64,000 bases of DNA from Aotearoamyces nothofagi. Its lineage: Eukaryota > Ascomycota > Leotiomycetes > Leotiales > Tympanidaceae. Within the stretch, counting starts at the first letter, position 1, and every line of letters begins with the position of its first letter. The DNA lies in the NCBI GenBank assembly GCA_015345905.1, contig JADDTR010000007.1, positions 124,001 to 188,000 on the forward strand. Direction: 5' to 3'. The notes below the pieces were generated by a model, which saw only the letters and a program-made list of their open reading frames with translations, was not told the origin of the DNA and made no database searches. Of this stretch, positions 45,411 to 55,999 are shown in pieces. The position numbers and the translations under genes are program-made.

Positions 45411-45480
45411 TTGAGAGCTATGCTATGCTAATGCTATGCTATGCTATCCTATGGACTGGACTGGACTGGACTGGACTATG
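45411..45480. repeat. ATGCT and GGACT pentamer runs
   Basis: ATGCT units (about 45411-45450) followed by four to five GGACT units (45453-45477). Confidence 0.85.
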
Positions 45481-45603
45481 CACCACGTTCGCCCCCTTTT
45501 GCCTCTCCCAGAGCAAGGTAATGCTACATTGATGCTGCCTACCCACCTACGCCGTGGAATGGAATACCGGAATAGATTGATGACCTTGCTTTGCTGCTTC
45601 GCT

Positions 45604-48000
45604 TCAGCCCTCGGCTTCGATCTCATAACTGTTGGACTTGTGCTTGGGCTGGAATTGGAAGTCCTTGTGTGCAGGTCCCAGGAACATCTCGCTATAAAAC
45701 ATTAGTGCCTGCCTGGCTGTCCATGCCGCCGGGGACGTTTGCACGCTAGAGTGTGCCGAACATACCTGATCTTGATCCAGTCCATGTAGTTATCACTGCT
45801 CAGCAGCGTCTCCAAATCATCACGGCCTCTGTATGCGGGCGGCCTGTCCTGTAGGCTAGGCGGCAGGTGCGCCAGAATGCCGATGGGGACATATCGATGC
45901 GCAAAGCTGAGCCACTCGAGCAGGAATCTCCTTGTCTGGCCAACACCCATCTCGTCCGATCCCCATGCCTCGAGTCCGTATCTGGCAAACTTCTCGACGT
46001 ATCCTAGACGCTCCGACGCCGACTTGTCCAGATACTGCCCCTTCTCAATCTCCTCAAACAGCCATGGCTTGATCAGAGCGCCTCGGGCCAGCATGACAGA
46101 GTCAACACCAGCGTTGTTGATGTGGTCGTAGTAGTCGACGTGAGAGTAGCAGTCGCCGTTACCGATGAAGTACATCTTCTCTCCATTCGGTAGCTGACGA
46201 GCATCTGGCTCGTTAATAGTATCTGTTAGAGAATCCTTCTTCTTGTTGTAAGACTTGATCAGTGTTGAGCATTCGGCAATGTAGCCCCAGTCAGCACTTC
46301 GGGTATATCTCTGTTGCCTGCTACGCCCGTGTAAAGTTATGGCTGCGCAACCTGGAGGGCCTAGACGCTCCCGAGTCTCCGAGCCGCCAAAAGCAAGGCG
46401 TTCGATGATTCTTGTAGCATTTGGCTTTCCGTCCTTCGTTCCCATCCTGATCTTTGCTGTGATTGGGACATCCAGCGACACTGCATTCATGCCGCGAATT
46501 ATCTTCTCCAGTTTGGATGGAGCATCGAGTAAGGCAGACCCAGCGCCGGTTCGAAAGAGCAGCTCAATAGGACAGCCGCAGTTCAGATCGATGACACGTA
46601 GATGTGGCACAAGTGTCGCGAGGGCCTCGGTGGCCTTCAAAGCTTGCCATGGTTTGGAGGACGAGACTTGGGCACCGAACTTTAAATCTTTTGCGTTGTC
46701 ATAGCCGTGGACAACTGATCCCCCCTTTGGTGCAAACCTAGGAGGAGATATTTCTGACTCGTGAGCTTTCATCAATGCCCATTCTGATTTCCCACCCTGC
46801 ATAAGGGGCAGCGTCATAGCCATCTCCGAGTACGTAACCTGAGCGCCCAATTCCACACAGAGTCTTCGGAATGGCAAATTTCCTTGCGTGGTCAACGGAG
46901 CAAGGACTGGGGTTTCTGCACCGAAATATACTCGTCGTTTTTCTGCCGGTCGGAAAGGAGGCTCCGTGTACTGGGCTCTGTTATCCTCTCGTGCCTCGTT
47001 CTCCTCATCCTTCTTCTTATGGTAGAATTTATCCAGTTCTTTTGCCTCCTTGTCCAACCAATCGCTATACTGGTCGGCCTTTTCTGTCTTGTATCTCTTC
47101 TTTGATAGATCGAGCTTATCTCTAGTTGAGACGACATTGTAGACTCCAACCCTGTTCTCGTCATCCGCAAGTTCAGCACCAGCAGCTCTATCCGAATCAA
47201 CGGTCAGAATTAATTCTTTTTGACCATCCTCCCTTGTAATCTCCGCCATATGGCTCGAAACGAAACGGCACTTCCAGCCAGCGTAGCACCTGCCATTGAC
47301 TTCCCACACTGGACACTTTGCATTGAACGTTGTAAGATCTTCTCTCTTGCCTTCTTTGAGGTACTTCCGGAGGTCATGACAAAGGTTACACCTCTCTCCA
47401 AATCTACACTCTCTCGGAGAGAACTCGGCAGAATTGGCACGACTATTGCACAGCATGATGGCGTCTCTTGATGAGCCAAACTGCCTTGCTGTGTTCTGAC
47501 CCTTGGGTTTCTTCTTCTTCCCGCCATTGTTGTTATCTCGGTCGTCCGTAGGACGTCGGCCTTCCGCTGCGTCATCATTCTCGGTTGGGTCTGATGATTT
47601 CGATAGTCTACTGCCCGCTGGGTTGATGAGATATCTAAGAAGGTTACCTAGTTAGCTTTGAACTCAGGCACTTTAGAAGAATATTTCAAATTCAAATGGA
47701 ATGAAATGGGAATACTTGCTCTTCCTTCACCAAGGCAATACCCTTCACCTTGTCTCGGGCGTCGGGCGTACGTGGAGTCTCATCAGCCGAGCCATTTGCG
47801 AGCTTTAATCTCTTAGTAGATGGTTCGGATGTGTCTATTCCCTCGAGATTGGTGCCGTTCGCGCTGTTTCCCTCAGTATTCTCAGTCTTGGTCACCGCAG
47901 AGGCTCTGTCCAAGATAGGTTGCGACTCCTCCTGTTGCTCGCTTTCCAAGGGCCTTTTCAACGATTGCAAAGGCTCAGTCTGATTTGGGACATCTGACAT
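45604..48000 (-). CDS. DUS3: tRNA-dihydrouridine(47) synthase, Dus3
   Basis: Flavoenzyme that reduces uridine 47 in the variable loop of cytosolic tRNAs. Exons 48000..47720, 47634..45766 and 45691..45604 join in phase to 745 residues. Seen: two CCCH zinc fingers ([31 protein letters not shown]), the FMN barrel at about 315-620 with [39 protein letters not shown] (catalytic Cys region), [20 protein letters not shown] and FIGNGD. The last exon supplies [20 protein letters not shown] and the conserved SYEIEAEG tail. Intron 1 fits only as GC-AG (GCAAGT donor at 47719), which restores [16 protein letters not shown], the pattern conserved in this family. Confidence 0.93.
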
Positions 48001-48534
48001 TGTGACGGTGTTCTCACAATTTGCTGACAGGAGGCTTTGGAAGGAACTTGAATCTTGATAGCTTTTGTGACATCTTGAATATTTTTGCTCGATTATCGGC
48101 CTTATCTTAGCGTATTGTAGCTCCCCCAAGTGCTGATTCTGTGATTTATCATGCAGCCGCTCACATAGGCTTACATGAATTATCCCAGCGTGTAATAGGA
48201 ATTAACATAAATGTAGCATACGAAAGAAACACCTAACAGCAAAGCAAGCTTGAGGATGCAATCGAACCTTTCACGGACTTGTAGGGCTGTATCGTTCGAT
48301 ATCGCGCAAAACTTCCCCACCGAGTTTCGTTTCTAAACTGCAGGGTTACCTGTAGCCTCAGTCCTTACCCAGTGGTGGTTGATTATCGTATTTATGCGAC
48401 GCGGGATGCAACAGTACTTCGTCAGCTCGATGGCCTCCTGCACCCCCCTTCCTGCATCTTGTCCTGAGTGAAAACAGCTCCACGGACAATGCGCAGAACG
48501 GCTCGAAGATCAAGGAACATAAGGCGACCACGCA
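48001..48534. promoter_or_regulatory. Divergent intergenic region DUS3 / kelch gene
   Basis: 534 bp between start codons, carrying both promoters. No repeat or defined motif seen. Confidence 0.4.
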
Positions 48535-50124
48535 ATGGCTGACCAGCAAAAGCCATTAGACAAGGCTCGATCGCCAAGCAAGTCGAAGCTCGTTCGGTCC
48601 CAAAAGATCATTCAGCTATCGCCATCTGATACACGGCCACACGACATACCCGAAAATTCGGAGCCACCTAGAGAAACAACTGTGCCATTGCGAAGCCATA
48701 CGCCTGGCCATTTATCGACAAAGAGCATCGACAAACGCAGGCAATCTTCTTCCAAAGACACACGAGTGCGTTCGTTCTCGGCATCAAAGAGCTCTCCCTC
48801 AGCAACACCAGTACCGAAGCTTCCAACGCAAACAAATGGAAATGAGATACCCAAGAGCTCTAGAAACCTCGACGGAGTCCCTTCCCCTCCTACGCTGTCA
48901 ATGCTACAACCAGCAAGTACCGATCAACGGCGCCCTGCTGTACTGCGCTCGACCTCCACATTAGCCAGCAGACCCCAAAATGCCTCTTCACCAGCACAAG
49001 CTGTAGTACCAAGACCGGCGCCCATGATATCAAAGGCACCGAGGGGGCCACATACCTCATTCCCTCCTCTGCCCGATCCTAAGACGGCTCCAGATGTACC
49101 CCCAGCTCCTGCTTCGGGAATGTACTGGTCACGAGCGCCTACATCTGGAGCCTCTCATACCGCCTTACGTGCGCATACAGCCACATTAATTGGCTCTAAT
49201 ATTTATATCTTCGGCGGCTGCGACTCCCGGTCGTGTTTCAACGAGGTTTACGTTTTCGACGCGGATGCCTTTTATTGGTCTTGTCCTCATGTTGTGGGCC
49301 ATGTTCCTCTCCCATTACGCGCCATGACCTGCACAGCAGTTGGCAAGAAACTGGTGGTCTTTGGTGGCGGGGATGGCCCTGCATATTACAATGATATTTA
49401 CGTTCTTGACACCGTGAATTTCCGTTGGACGAAGCCAAAAGTGATCGGCACCCCGCCAAGCAAAAGGAGAGCACACACGGCTTGCCTCTACCGCAACGGT
49501 ATATATATCTTTGGCGGAGGTGATGGGGTCAGGGCATTAAATGACGTTTGGCGGTTAGATGTCTCAGACATCAATAAGTTGAGCTGGAAGCTAATATCTC
49601 CTCCCTCTGCGGAATCCTCCTCTTCAGGTTCCGATAATGATGACAATGATGGCACTACGGTTGACACAAAGCCCAGAGCACGGGGCTACCACACTGCAAA
49701 TATGGTAGGCAGCAAACTAATAATCTTCGGTGGCTCCGACGGTGGAGAGTGCTTCCGCGATGTTTGGGTCTTCGACGTCGAAACTCTGATATGGAAAGCG
49801 GTCAACATACCAGTCTCTTATCCACGACTGTCGCATTCTGCCACAATCGTAGGTTCCTATCTTTTCGTGATCGGTGGACATGACGGCGTTGAGTACAGCA
49901 ATGAAGTTCTCTTGCTCAACTTAGTAAACATGCAATGGGACAAGCGGAAAATCCATGGGCAGCCACCCACAGGGAGGGGATATCATGGCACTATTTTACA
50001 TGATTCACGACTCTTTGTTACTGGTGGTTTTGATGGAGTAAAGGTTTTCGGAGATGTTTTCCTATTGGAATTGGCGGTTCATGCGTACTATTCACAAATT
50101 TCACATTTTACTATCGAGGTCTAG
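48535..50124 (+). CDS. Kelch-repeat protein, function unknown
   Basis: Single exon, 529 residues. The first ~190 residues are Ser/Pro-rich and look disordered. A kelch beta-propeller follows, with blades showing NIYIFGGCDSRSCFNEVYVF, KLVVFGGGDGPAYYNDIYVL, GIYIFGGGDGVRALNDVWRL, KLIIFGGSDGGECFRDVWVF, YLFVIGGHDGVEYSNEVLLL and RLFVTGGFDGVKVFGDVFLL, so six blades. An acidic Ser/Asp loop (SSSGSDNDDNDG) interrupts blade 4. No BTB or catalytic domain is seen. The propeller probably binds a partner protein; relatives include cell-end markers and trafficking adaptors, but I cannot assign one. Confidence 0.85.
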   Translation: MADQQKPLDKARSPSKSKLVRSQKIIQLSPSDTRPHDIPENSEPPRETTVPLRSHTPGHLSTKSIDKRRQSSSKDTRVRSFSASKSSPSATPVPKLPTQTNGNEIPKSSRNLDGVPSPPTLSMLQPASTDQRRPAVLRSTSTLASRPQNASSPAQAVVPRPAPMISKAPRGPHTSFPPLPDPKTAPDVPPAPASGMYWSRAPTSGASHTALRAHTATLIGSNIYIFGGCDSRSCFNEVYVFDADAFYWSCPHVVGHVPLPLRAMTCTAVGKKLVVFGGGDGPAYYNDIYVLDTVNFRWTKPKVIGTPPSKRRAHTACLYRNGIYIFGGGDGVRALNDVWRLDVSDINKLSWKLISPPSAESSSSGSDNDDNDGTTVDTKPRARGYHTANMVGSKLIIFGGSDGGECFRDVWVFDVETLIWKAVNIPVSYPRLSHSATIVGSYLFVIGGHDGVEYSNEVLLLNLVNMQWDKRKIHGQPPTGRGYHGTILHDSRLFVTGGFDGVKVFGDVFLLELAVHAYYSQISHFTIEV

Positions 50125-50787
50125 GCGGTCGAACTGGGGCGGTGGATTTAAAGTTTAGGGGACCTATAGGGCCTATGGCTGACGTCTTCTAGAAGAAGGC
50201 TATGATGGGATTGTATGCAGCTATGAAAATATGAGATATGCTCGATACCTTACTGTAATAGTCAATAGATATATTCTATCTTGTTCTACCTTGGAAAGAG
50301 TCTGCCATAAGCAGCCGCCAGGAGGCTTATTAAAGAATCCAATTAATCTTGAGACTTTGCAAACTTTCTGTGCTAGATGCCATGCATGTACTTAATATTA
50401 AGTATAAAGCCATGAGGCGACGCGGTTTAGCTGTCACGGGGTGGTCTCGTCATATCCCTGCACCAATTCCTTGAAAGCTTGGAACAAGCGAATAAGCGCA
50501 TTCTGTAGCGAGTACATGACGTGGTAGCTCCTGTTGCTCTGAGAAAGCACTACAACATACAACAGGCAGCCCGACCTTCAAAGCTCACACAGCTCAACTC
50601 TACAACCCAAGCTGTACGCTTCCAAGAACTCTAGGACTTCATAATCCGTAAGCTGCCACCGCCATGCCCCCTATAATGGTTGGAGTATTGCATTGCAAGC
50701 TTCGTGAGCTCGACCCTTTGCTAACGCCCTCCTCACCAGTCAATCAGCACACTTTCACCAGATCCGCGAGTCAATTAACAAGCCAAC
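50125..50787. other. Intergenic region
   Basis: 663 bp between two plus-strand genes: 3' UTR of the kelch gene, then the promoter of the BAP31 homologue. No repeat or gene seen. A short overlapping frame starting at 50664 is not supported because the BAP31 exons run through it in another frame. Confidence 0.4.
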
Positions 50788-51794
50788 ATGACGCTCTACT
50801 ACAGTCTTGTAAGTCTCACCAGCTAGGAAGACTTTCCGCCGGCCTCTTACGTCCTACTGACGATCTTCTACAGGTCTTCCTCCTTTTGGTGGCTGAGATG
50901 GCCCTATTCGTGCTTCTCGTTGTACCTCTACCATTCACGTGGAGACTTAAGGTAAGATATTCCATCAAATCTGCTAGACTATATTTGCTAATTTCGCTGT
51001 AGCTCTACACCTTCATTAGTGGTCAGTCTCCTTCATGCCGAAAAACCTCTCCGATCCAATACTAATAACCTCGAAGAAAGTCGTTTAGTAGCAAAATTAC
51101 AATACGGTCTCAAGATAACATTTATTTTCATCCTCATACTGTTCATAGATAGTGTAAGCTGCATTTTGCCACTTTTGAGTTTGAGGAATGGCAGTGACAA
51201 CAGCTGGCCTCTTCATACCCCTGCTCTTTAAGCTGACAATGTTAGGTGAACCGTGTCTACCGTGTCCAAATCGAACTCGCCGCCGCGACTGATAGCCAAA
51301 TTAGCGGGTATAGTTCCCTCCTTGATCATTGGTAGACGGAAGCTGACCACAGGCTAGTAGACCTACAGTGCTGGGCTCTGAGCGGATGGAAGTTCAAGCC
51401 CGCAAATTCTACTCACAGAGAAACATGTATCTATGCGGCTTCACACTCTTCCTCTCCCTAATTCTCAACCGCACATACACCATGGTGAGTCCCAATTGAA
51501 TAATGTCACAGCCTGCAACTAAGTAAGAATCTCTAGATCCTTGAGACCCTAAAGCTCGAGACCAAGATCAAGCAATACGAGGGTGATGCCAAGGCCAGTG
51601 GAAAGGAAGGCAAAAAGATCAATGAAGCCGGTGGTGCCAACGAAATTGGCAACCTGAAGAAGAAGCTCGCCCAAACAGAACGCGATTTGGAGAATCTGAA
51701 AAAGCAGGCCGAGGGCTTGAATAAGGAATACCGCGACTTGAGCGACAAGTACGCTGCTACCCAAACCGATGCCACCCCAAAGAAGGATAGGTAG
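50788..51794 (+). CDS. BAP31/Yet3-like endoplasmic reticulum membrane protein
   Basis: Three-helix ER membrane protein; BAP31 relatives escort membrane proteins leaving the ER. Seven exons: 50788-50808, 50874-50951, 51003-51021, 51077-51153, 51246-51307, 51361-51484 and 51537-51794, all in phase, giving 212 residues (yeast Yet3 is 203). Membrane segments near 8-24, 46-66 and 106-123 (VFLLLVAEMALFVLLVVPL, LKITFIFILILFIDSVNRVY, NMYLCGFTLFLSLILNRTYT). RMEVQARKFYSQRN is the family hallmark. A charged coiled coil fills about 128-207, and the protein ends KKDR, a KKXX-type ER retrieval signal. Exon 3 is a 19-nt microexon and exon 4 begins after a non-consensus AAG acceptor. Confidence 0.92.
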
Positions 51795-54700
51795 ATCATC
51801 ACTTCTTATGCTGAGATGAGCGGCTAACGCCATATCTTCGATGCATTCTGGTGGTGACGCACATATTTGAAGCGTGGTTGGCGCGATTGGGTATGCTTGG
51901 TGGATAGTATGGAGTTGGGCGGAAAAAGTTGAAATGAGAGGGAGTGTTAGTACGGAGAGAATCAGCATTCAATGTTTTATTCTAGCTAAGGGGCTGTATT
52001 ACTCTCTTTTTCGGTATACAGCCTTTGTATGATGAGACGGCAATCAGAAAGACTCTCCTACAAGACTTTGCTTGATATAAGACCGAATGATTGTGACTTA
52101 AAATGCTTTAAACTTGATTTATTCGTTGAGTTTGGGGATGGGAGTGGAATTTCAATGCGCCTCTTTGGCCTCTTCGTCCGCTAGTTCCTTGTGTCAAGCT
52201 CGAACTCGAGACAATAACTTTCATTCCAAATACCGTATGAAGAATCTTGGCAGTGCTGACACCAAGACGGCCAAACCCGATAGTTGCGGAGGTTGTGCCA
52301 GCCGGTCCAGTAGCAGTCTCATGTCTACCAATGTCAGTAGGAAAAAGGTTAAAGAGGAAAAAAACATACCATCAAATCGAACCTAGAAAGAGCAAAAGTT
52401 CCATGACCAATACCCCAACATGAGCAGTCAAAATCTGTTTTCGGGTTTGTATAGCAGGATAATTTTCCGAAACTTTGGCAAGAGATTTAGAAGAAGCAGT
52501 TCTGTCTCTGTACTAATTTAAGGAAGCTCAACCAAAGCTGGTATCGTGATACGACAGTTTCAATAGACAGTCTCGATACTGTGCTTTATTGAAAGTTGCT
52601 AAAGTGTGCCTTCAAATTTTAAACTTCGCCTCGATCGCAATAAGTCACTCCGTGATGGATCCTACCTACCGAGTCCGGGTACCTCCGATTCTGTTGTCTC
52701 AATATGCTTGCATGGCAATGACTTTGCATGCAGTATCCATATGAGAGCGGCCCCGCTGGGCATTTGCGGTTACACCGCATCATATATATTCTGTATGGGC
52801 AGGAATGCAGGAGAAAAAAAGGAGTCTCCCCGTAAGCATGGAAGATCACGACGGCAGTGTTCCGGCGAACTTGGCCAGTGAAGAGCGTTGGTTTGTAAAC
52901 AAGCAGCTTGGGGAGACTGGCCGAGCCCTCATGAGGCTATTTCCGAGAAGGTACGGTGCGATGGTACTGTAACTGCTGCAGTAAGCATCAGGTATATGAC
53001 CGCTGTGTTCGAGGCATACCAATACAAGGGTGGCATTCTCGATCGTCAGACCAATATCACAACCATAATGCCATCTAACTACACTCGGCCGCGGCACGTA
53101 TACTCCAAACTAGCCACCGAAAGGCTGATGTCTACTAGACTAGTACTGTATAGCAAGATATCTCGGGAATAACTGCAGATATAAAGGGGAAAGATAATCA
53201 ATCACCGGAAGAGAACTTGTGAACGACAATATTGGTTCTTGTTTGGAAGATGAATCATAAGTTATAGAATAGGAATAGGGCCGACCATAGATTAGGACAG
53301 TAAACCAGAAATGGAAGTAAACTCGTCGTGCTCGAGTATAACACGCCGGATGCTTGAATACTGCCCCTTCAAGAGACCTATCAAGGGTCATCGGATGGTC
53401 GCCGAGAAATGGCAGACTGGGTCAACTTTCGGCAGTTGTTATTACATGCGTTAGCGATCGTCGACGCTGTGTTGCTGGCCAGACAAGTACAGTACTCCGC
53501 CCGTCCTCGTAGTCGGCCCTCCCTCGTCTTTCGGATAGAGGGGGGTGGGCACTCGATAGAGTCCAGTCCTTGATACGCGCACGCCGATCTCATCTTCTTG
53601 GGAACAGCATCCCGTTGTGGTAGCACCGCAAACCGAGCAGGCATGGCTCGATAGCTGCTGACCAGCACTCAGGACTTGGCCGTCGAACGGGGTGTCTATC
53701 TATAACAGCACCTATATAGCATGTCTAAAGTCCACCCGCCATGCGATGTCATTGTCGGCACTGGCGGCATGCTCACGAGGCATACAGCGGCGCTGAGTAT
53801 TGCCGATGCTTCACGCCCTGCCTACCTTGGCCTCTTACCTTTGCTAACAAATACTTAGAGAGCTATACTGTGTATTTATCAGCTATAAGTCATACGAGGA
53901 ATAAGATGGATGAGCGGCCGAGTGTTCGAGTGGTTAAGTACTGTCATGTCCTTTAAATCTACAAGTCTACCACGAATCGACATGCATTTCTGGCCACATC
54001 GGAGGGATTCACTCCGGTCGAGAATCGAGATTTGGCGGGGTCTCACCGACTCTTCATTCTACTGTACCGCTGGAGCCGCATGGACCCAGGGCCTACAGGT
54101 ATTCATCATCCACGCCTCCGATACCATGCCACATTCTCCTAGTCGTCCCGCAAAAAAGTGCCGAGCACTCCCCCACATGCACGACAGCGGACGTCTTCAG
54201 ATATCAGGCATCAGGGGTTACTTGGAGCGGCGGTATCAATTGGATAACGTGGTACCGTCGTGTCGGAAAGTCTCGTTTCTATCCTGGTCAAAACACATCC
54301 CAACGGGGCTCGAGCACCGAAAGGCTGGAAGGAAATCCTGGCATCCTGGCATGCCTGGATTCTCTACGGTGGGAAGAGTAGGGAGAATGTACAGCAGTGT
54401 CAGTGGCATCCTATATTTCTCCGTTCCTACAGAAGGATCGACTCACATCCTCAGTGCTCGGACGTGGAAACTCCTACCCTTGCCACCCCCATCGGACTGC
54501 GAGCACTCGAGCACAGAGGACTAATAATTGAGTGATATGCTTGAGTGTTCGAGGCGAAGTTCAAAATCAAAGGCACACTTTGGCAACTTTCACCATGTTG
54601 CAACTGTTATATCACGGCAACAGCTTTGGCTGAATTCTCTCAAATCGGTACAGAGACAGAACCACTTCTTCTGAATCTCCCATGAAAGTTTCAGGAAATT

Positions 54701-55999
54701 TCACTGCCGTGTCCTGGTAGTACTCTCCAATCAAAACCATGCATCTCCTTGGTGGCTATAAGCGTGCCTTCAATTTTGAAAATAGCGAACGACACCTGCA
54801 GCATTACAGTCTTACTTCTATATGCAGATATATGCATTTACATGTCTCTGCAGCATCTATCAAGCCTCCAAGTCAAGATCGAACCAGGACCTTGTTGGTG
54901 GTACGATACAATACTCCCTGGGCACTCTACAATTAGTACAATGAACGAGGCAACAAGGATCCACCGAGTACCTCTTATATGTCAGCAACTGTTGAGGTCG
55001 TTGAGCACAACAAGTGCCACGAGGACTCCGTCAGCGTTTATGGAAGAGTAGGTACTATGCTCTGCAGGTTTCCGTCACCACAATGCTCTTTACCATATCA
55101 CTTCAGATGCAAACTTGGTTTGGCTAAGTTTGCTCGTTGACAGTGTCTCAAAGAAACTCAGAACTCTTAGTAGACCTATACTATACAAGGGTGTACTATA
55201 GCATTGCTTTTACAGATATCCTATCATGCTGTCGTTCTGTGCCCCTCATCCTCACCGCATTGATAATACATACGGATCACTTTGTAGACGGGTACAGTCT
55301 ATAGGGACTGGAGAGGTTTCGAGACTTTGATTTGTTCTGCAACATAACCATCCAAGCACGGCATAACAGAGTACAACGTTGCACTATCTAAGACTGGCTT
55401 AACCGTCAAAACCTTCCTGTACTTTTGGAATGAATGCCTCTTTGAGCCAGAAACTTGACGTACATCAAGGTGAAATACCTTGTCTGGCATCTACACGGTA
55501 GTAATTAGGATCTCCACGAAGTGTCACCTATCCTATTGTACTCCCTTACCATTGTCCAGCGTCTAGCATGCCTTCGTCCAATATTAACATCAGGGCTGCA
55601 CTTTTCCGCCGAACACGTCCGAGCGCAATACACCCTCAACTCCTCGCTTCTCGTTCCCCATATTGCACAGAGAAAGCTAGTTTGGGGCGTCACAGGCCCT
55701 GCGCATAGTTAACTTAGTGAAAGGATGCATGAATGAGGAGATAAAAGAGGGGAAATAAATAGTTTGACTCCACAATATAAATCCGCTATAGGCTGCCTTA
55801 CAAGTATGTAGTATACAGTACTTGCAGGCTGGAGAGCAGTTGATGTGCGCCGCGCTACGACGATACCAGCTGGCTGCATCTGACAGGGGAAGCTATCGCT
55901 GTTAGAGTGATGCCGCTATTCCCATAGTTTTGGAATTGCTTACCATGAATAATGAGAGATCGCCGAAGACCGAAACTAAATTCCACCTTATCTCGACAC
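51795..55999. other. Gene-free region, left part
   Basis: 4.2 kb after the BAP31 homologue. No supported gene. The first few hundred bases are probably its 3' flank. A 204-codon open frame at 53910-54524 resembles nothing known. GTACAGTA motifs appear at about 53486 and 55813. Confidence 0.5.

Larger units (their letters stand above)
40372..45603. other. Large repeat-rich, gene-free intergenic region
   Basis: 5.2 kb between the Sfp1-like gene and the end of DUS3. Many long open frames exist on both strands (up to 300 codons) but they overlap, consist of low-complexity peptides and match no family. Tandem arrays, G-runs and a polypyrimidine tract are listed separately. 40372-41100 is ordinary-looking flank, probably 3' UTR at first. 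Confidence 0.55.

Noticed and set aside
45702-45765. Read-through end of DUS3 ([13 protein letters not shown]...)
   Set aside because: A GTATGT donor at 45765 and a short last exon restore the conserved Dus3 tail, so the read-through is intron.
53915-53995. tRNA-Ser/Leu-like start (TTCGAGTGGTTAAG) followed by ACGAATCGAC
   Set aside because: The D-arm resembles a type II tRNA, but no anticodon stem or proper T-arm pairs and the B-box is off consensus. At best a chance match or decayed tRNA.
53910-54524. 204-codon open frame
   Set aside because: No domain, no splice context, and no neighbouring exons; residue make-up looks random.
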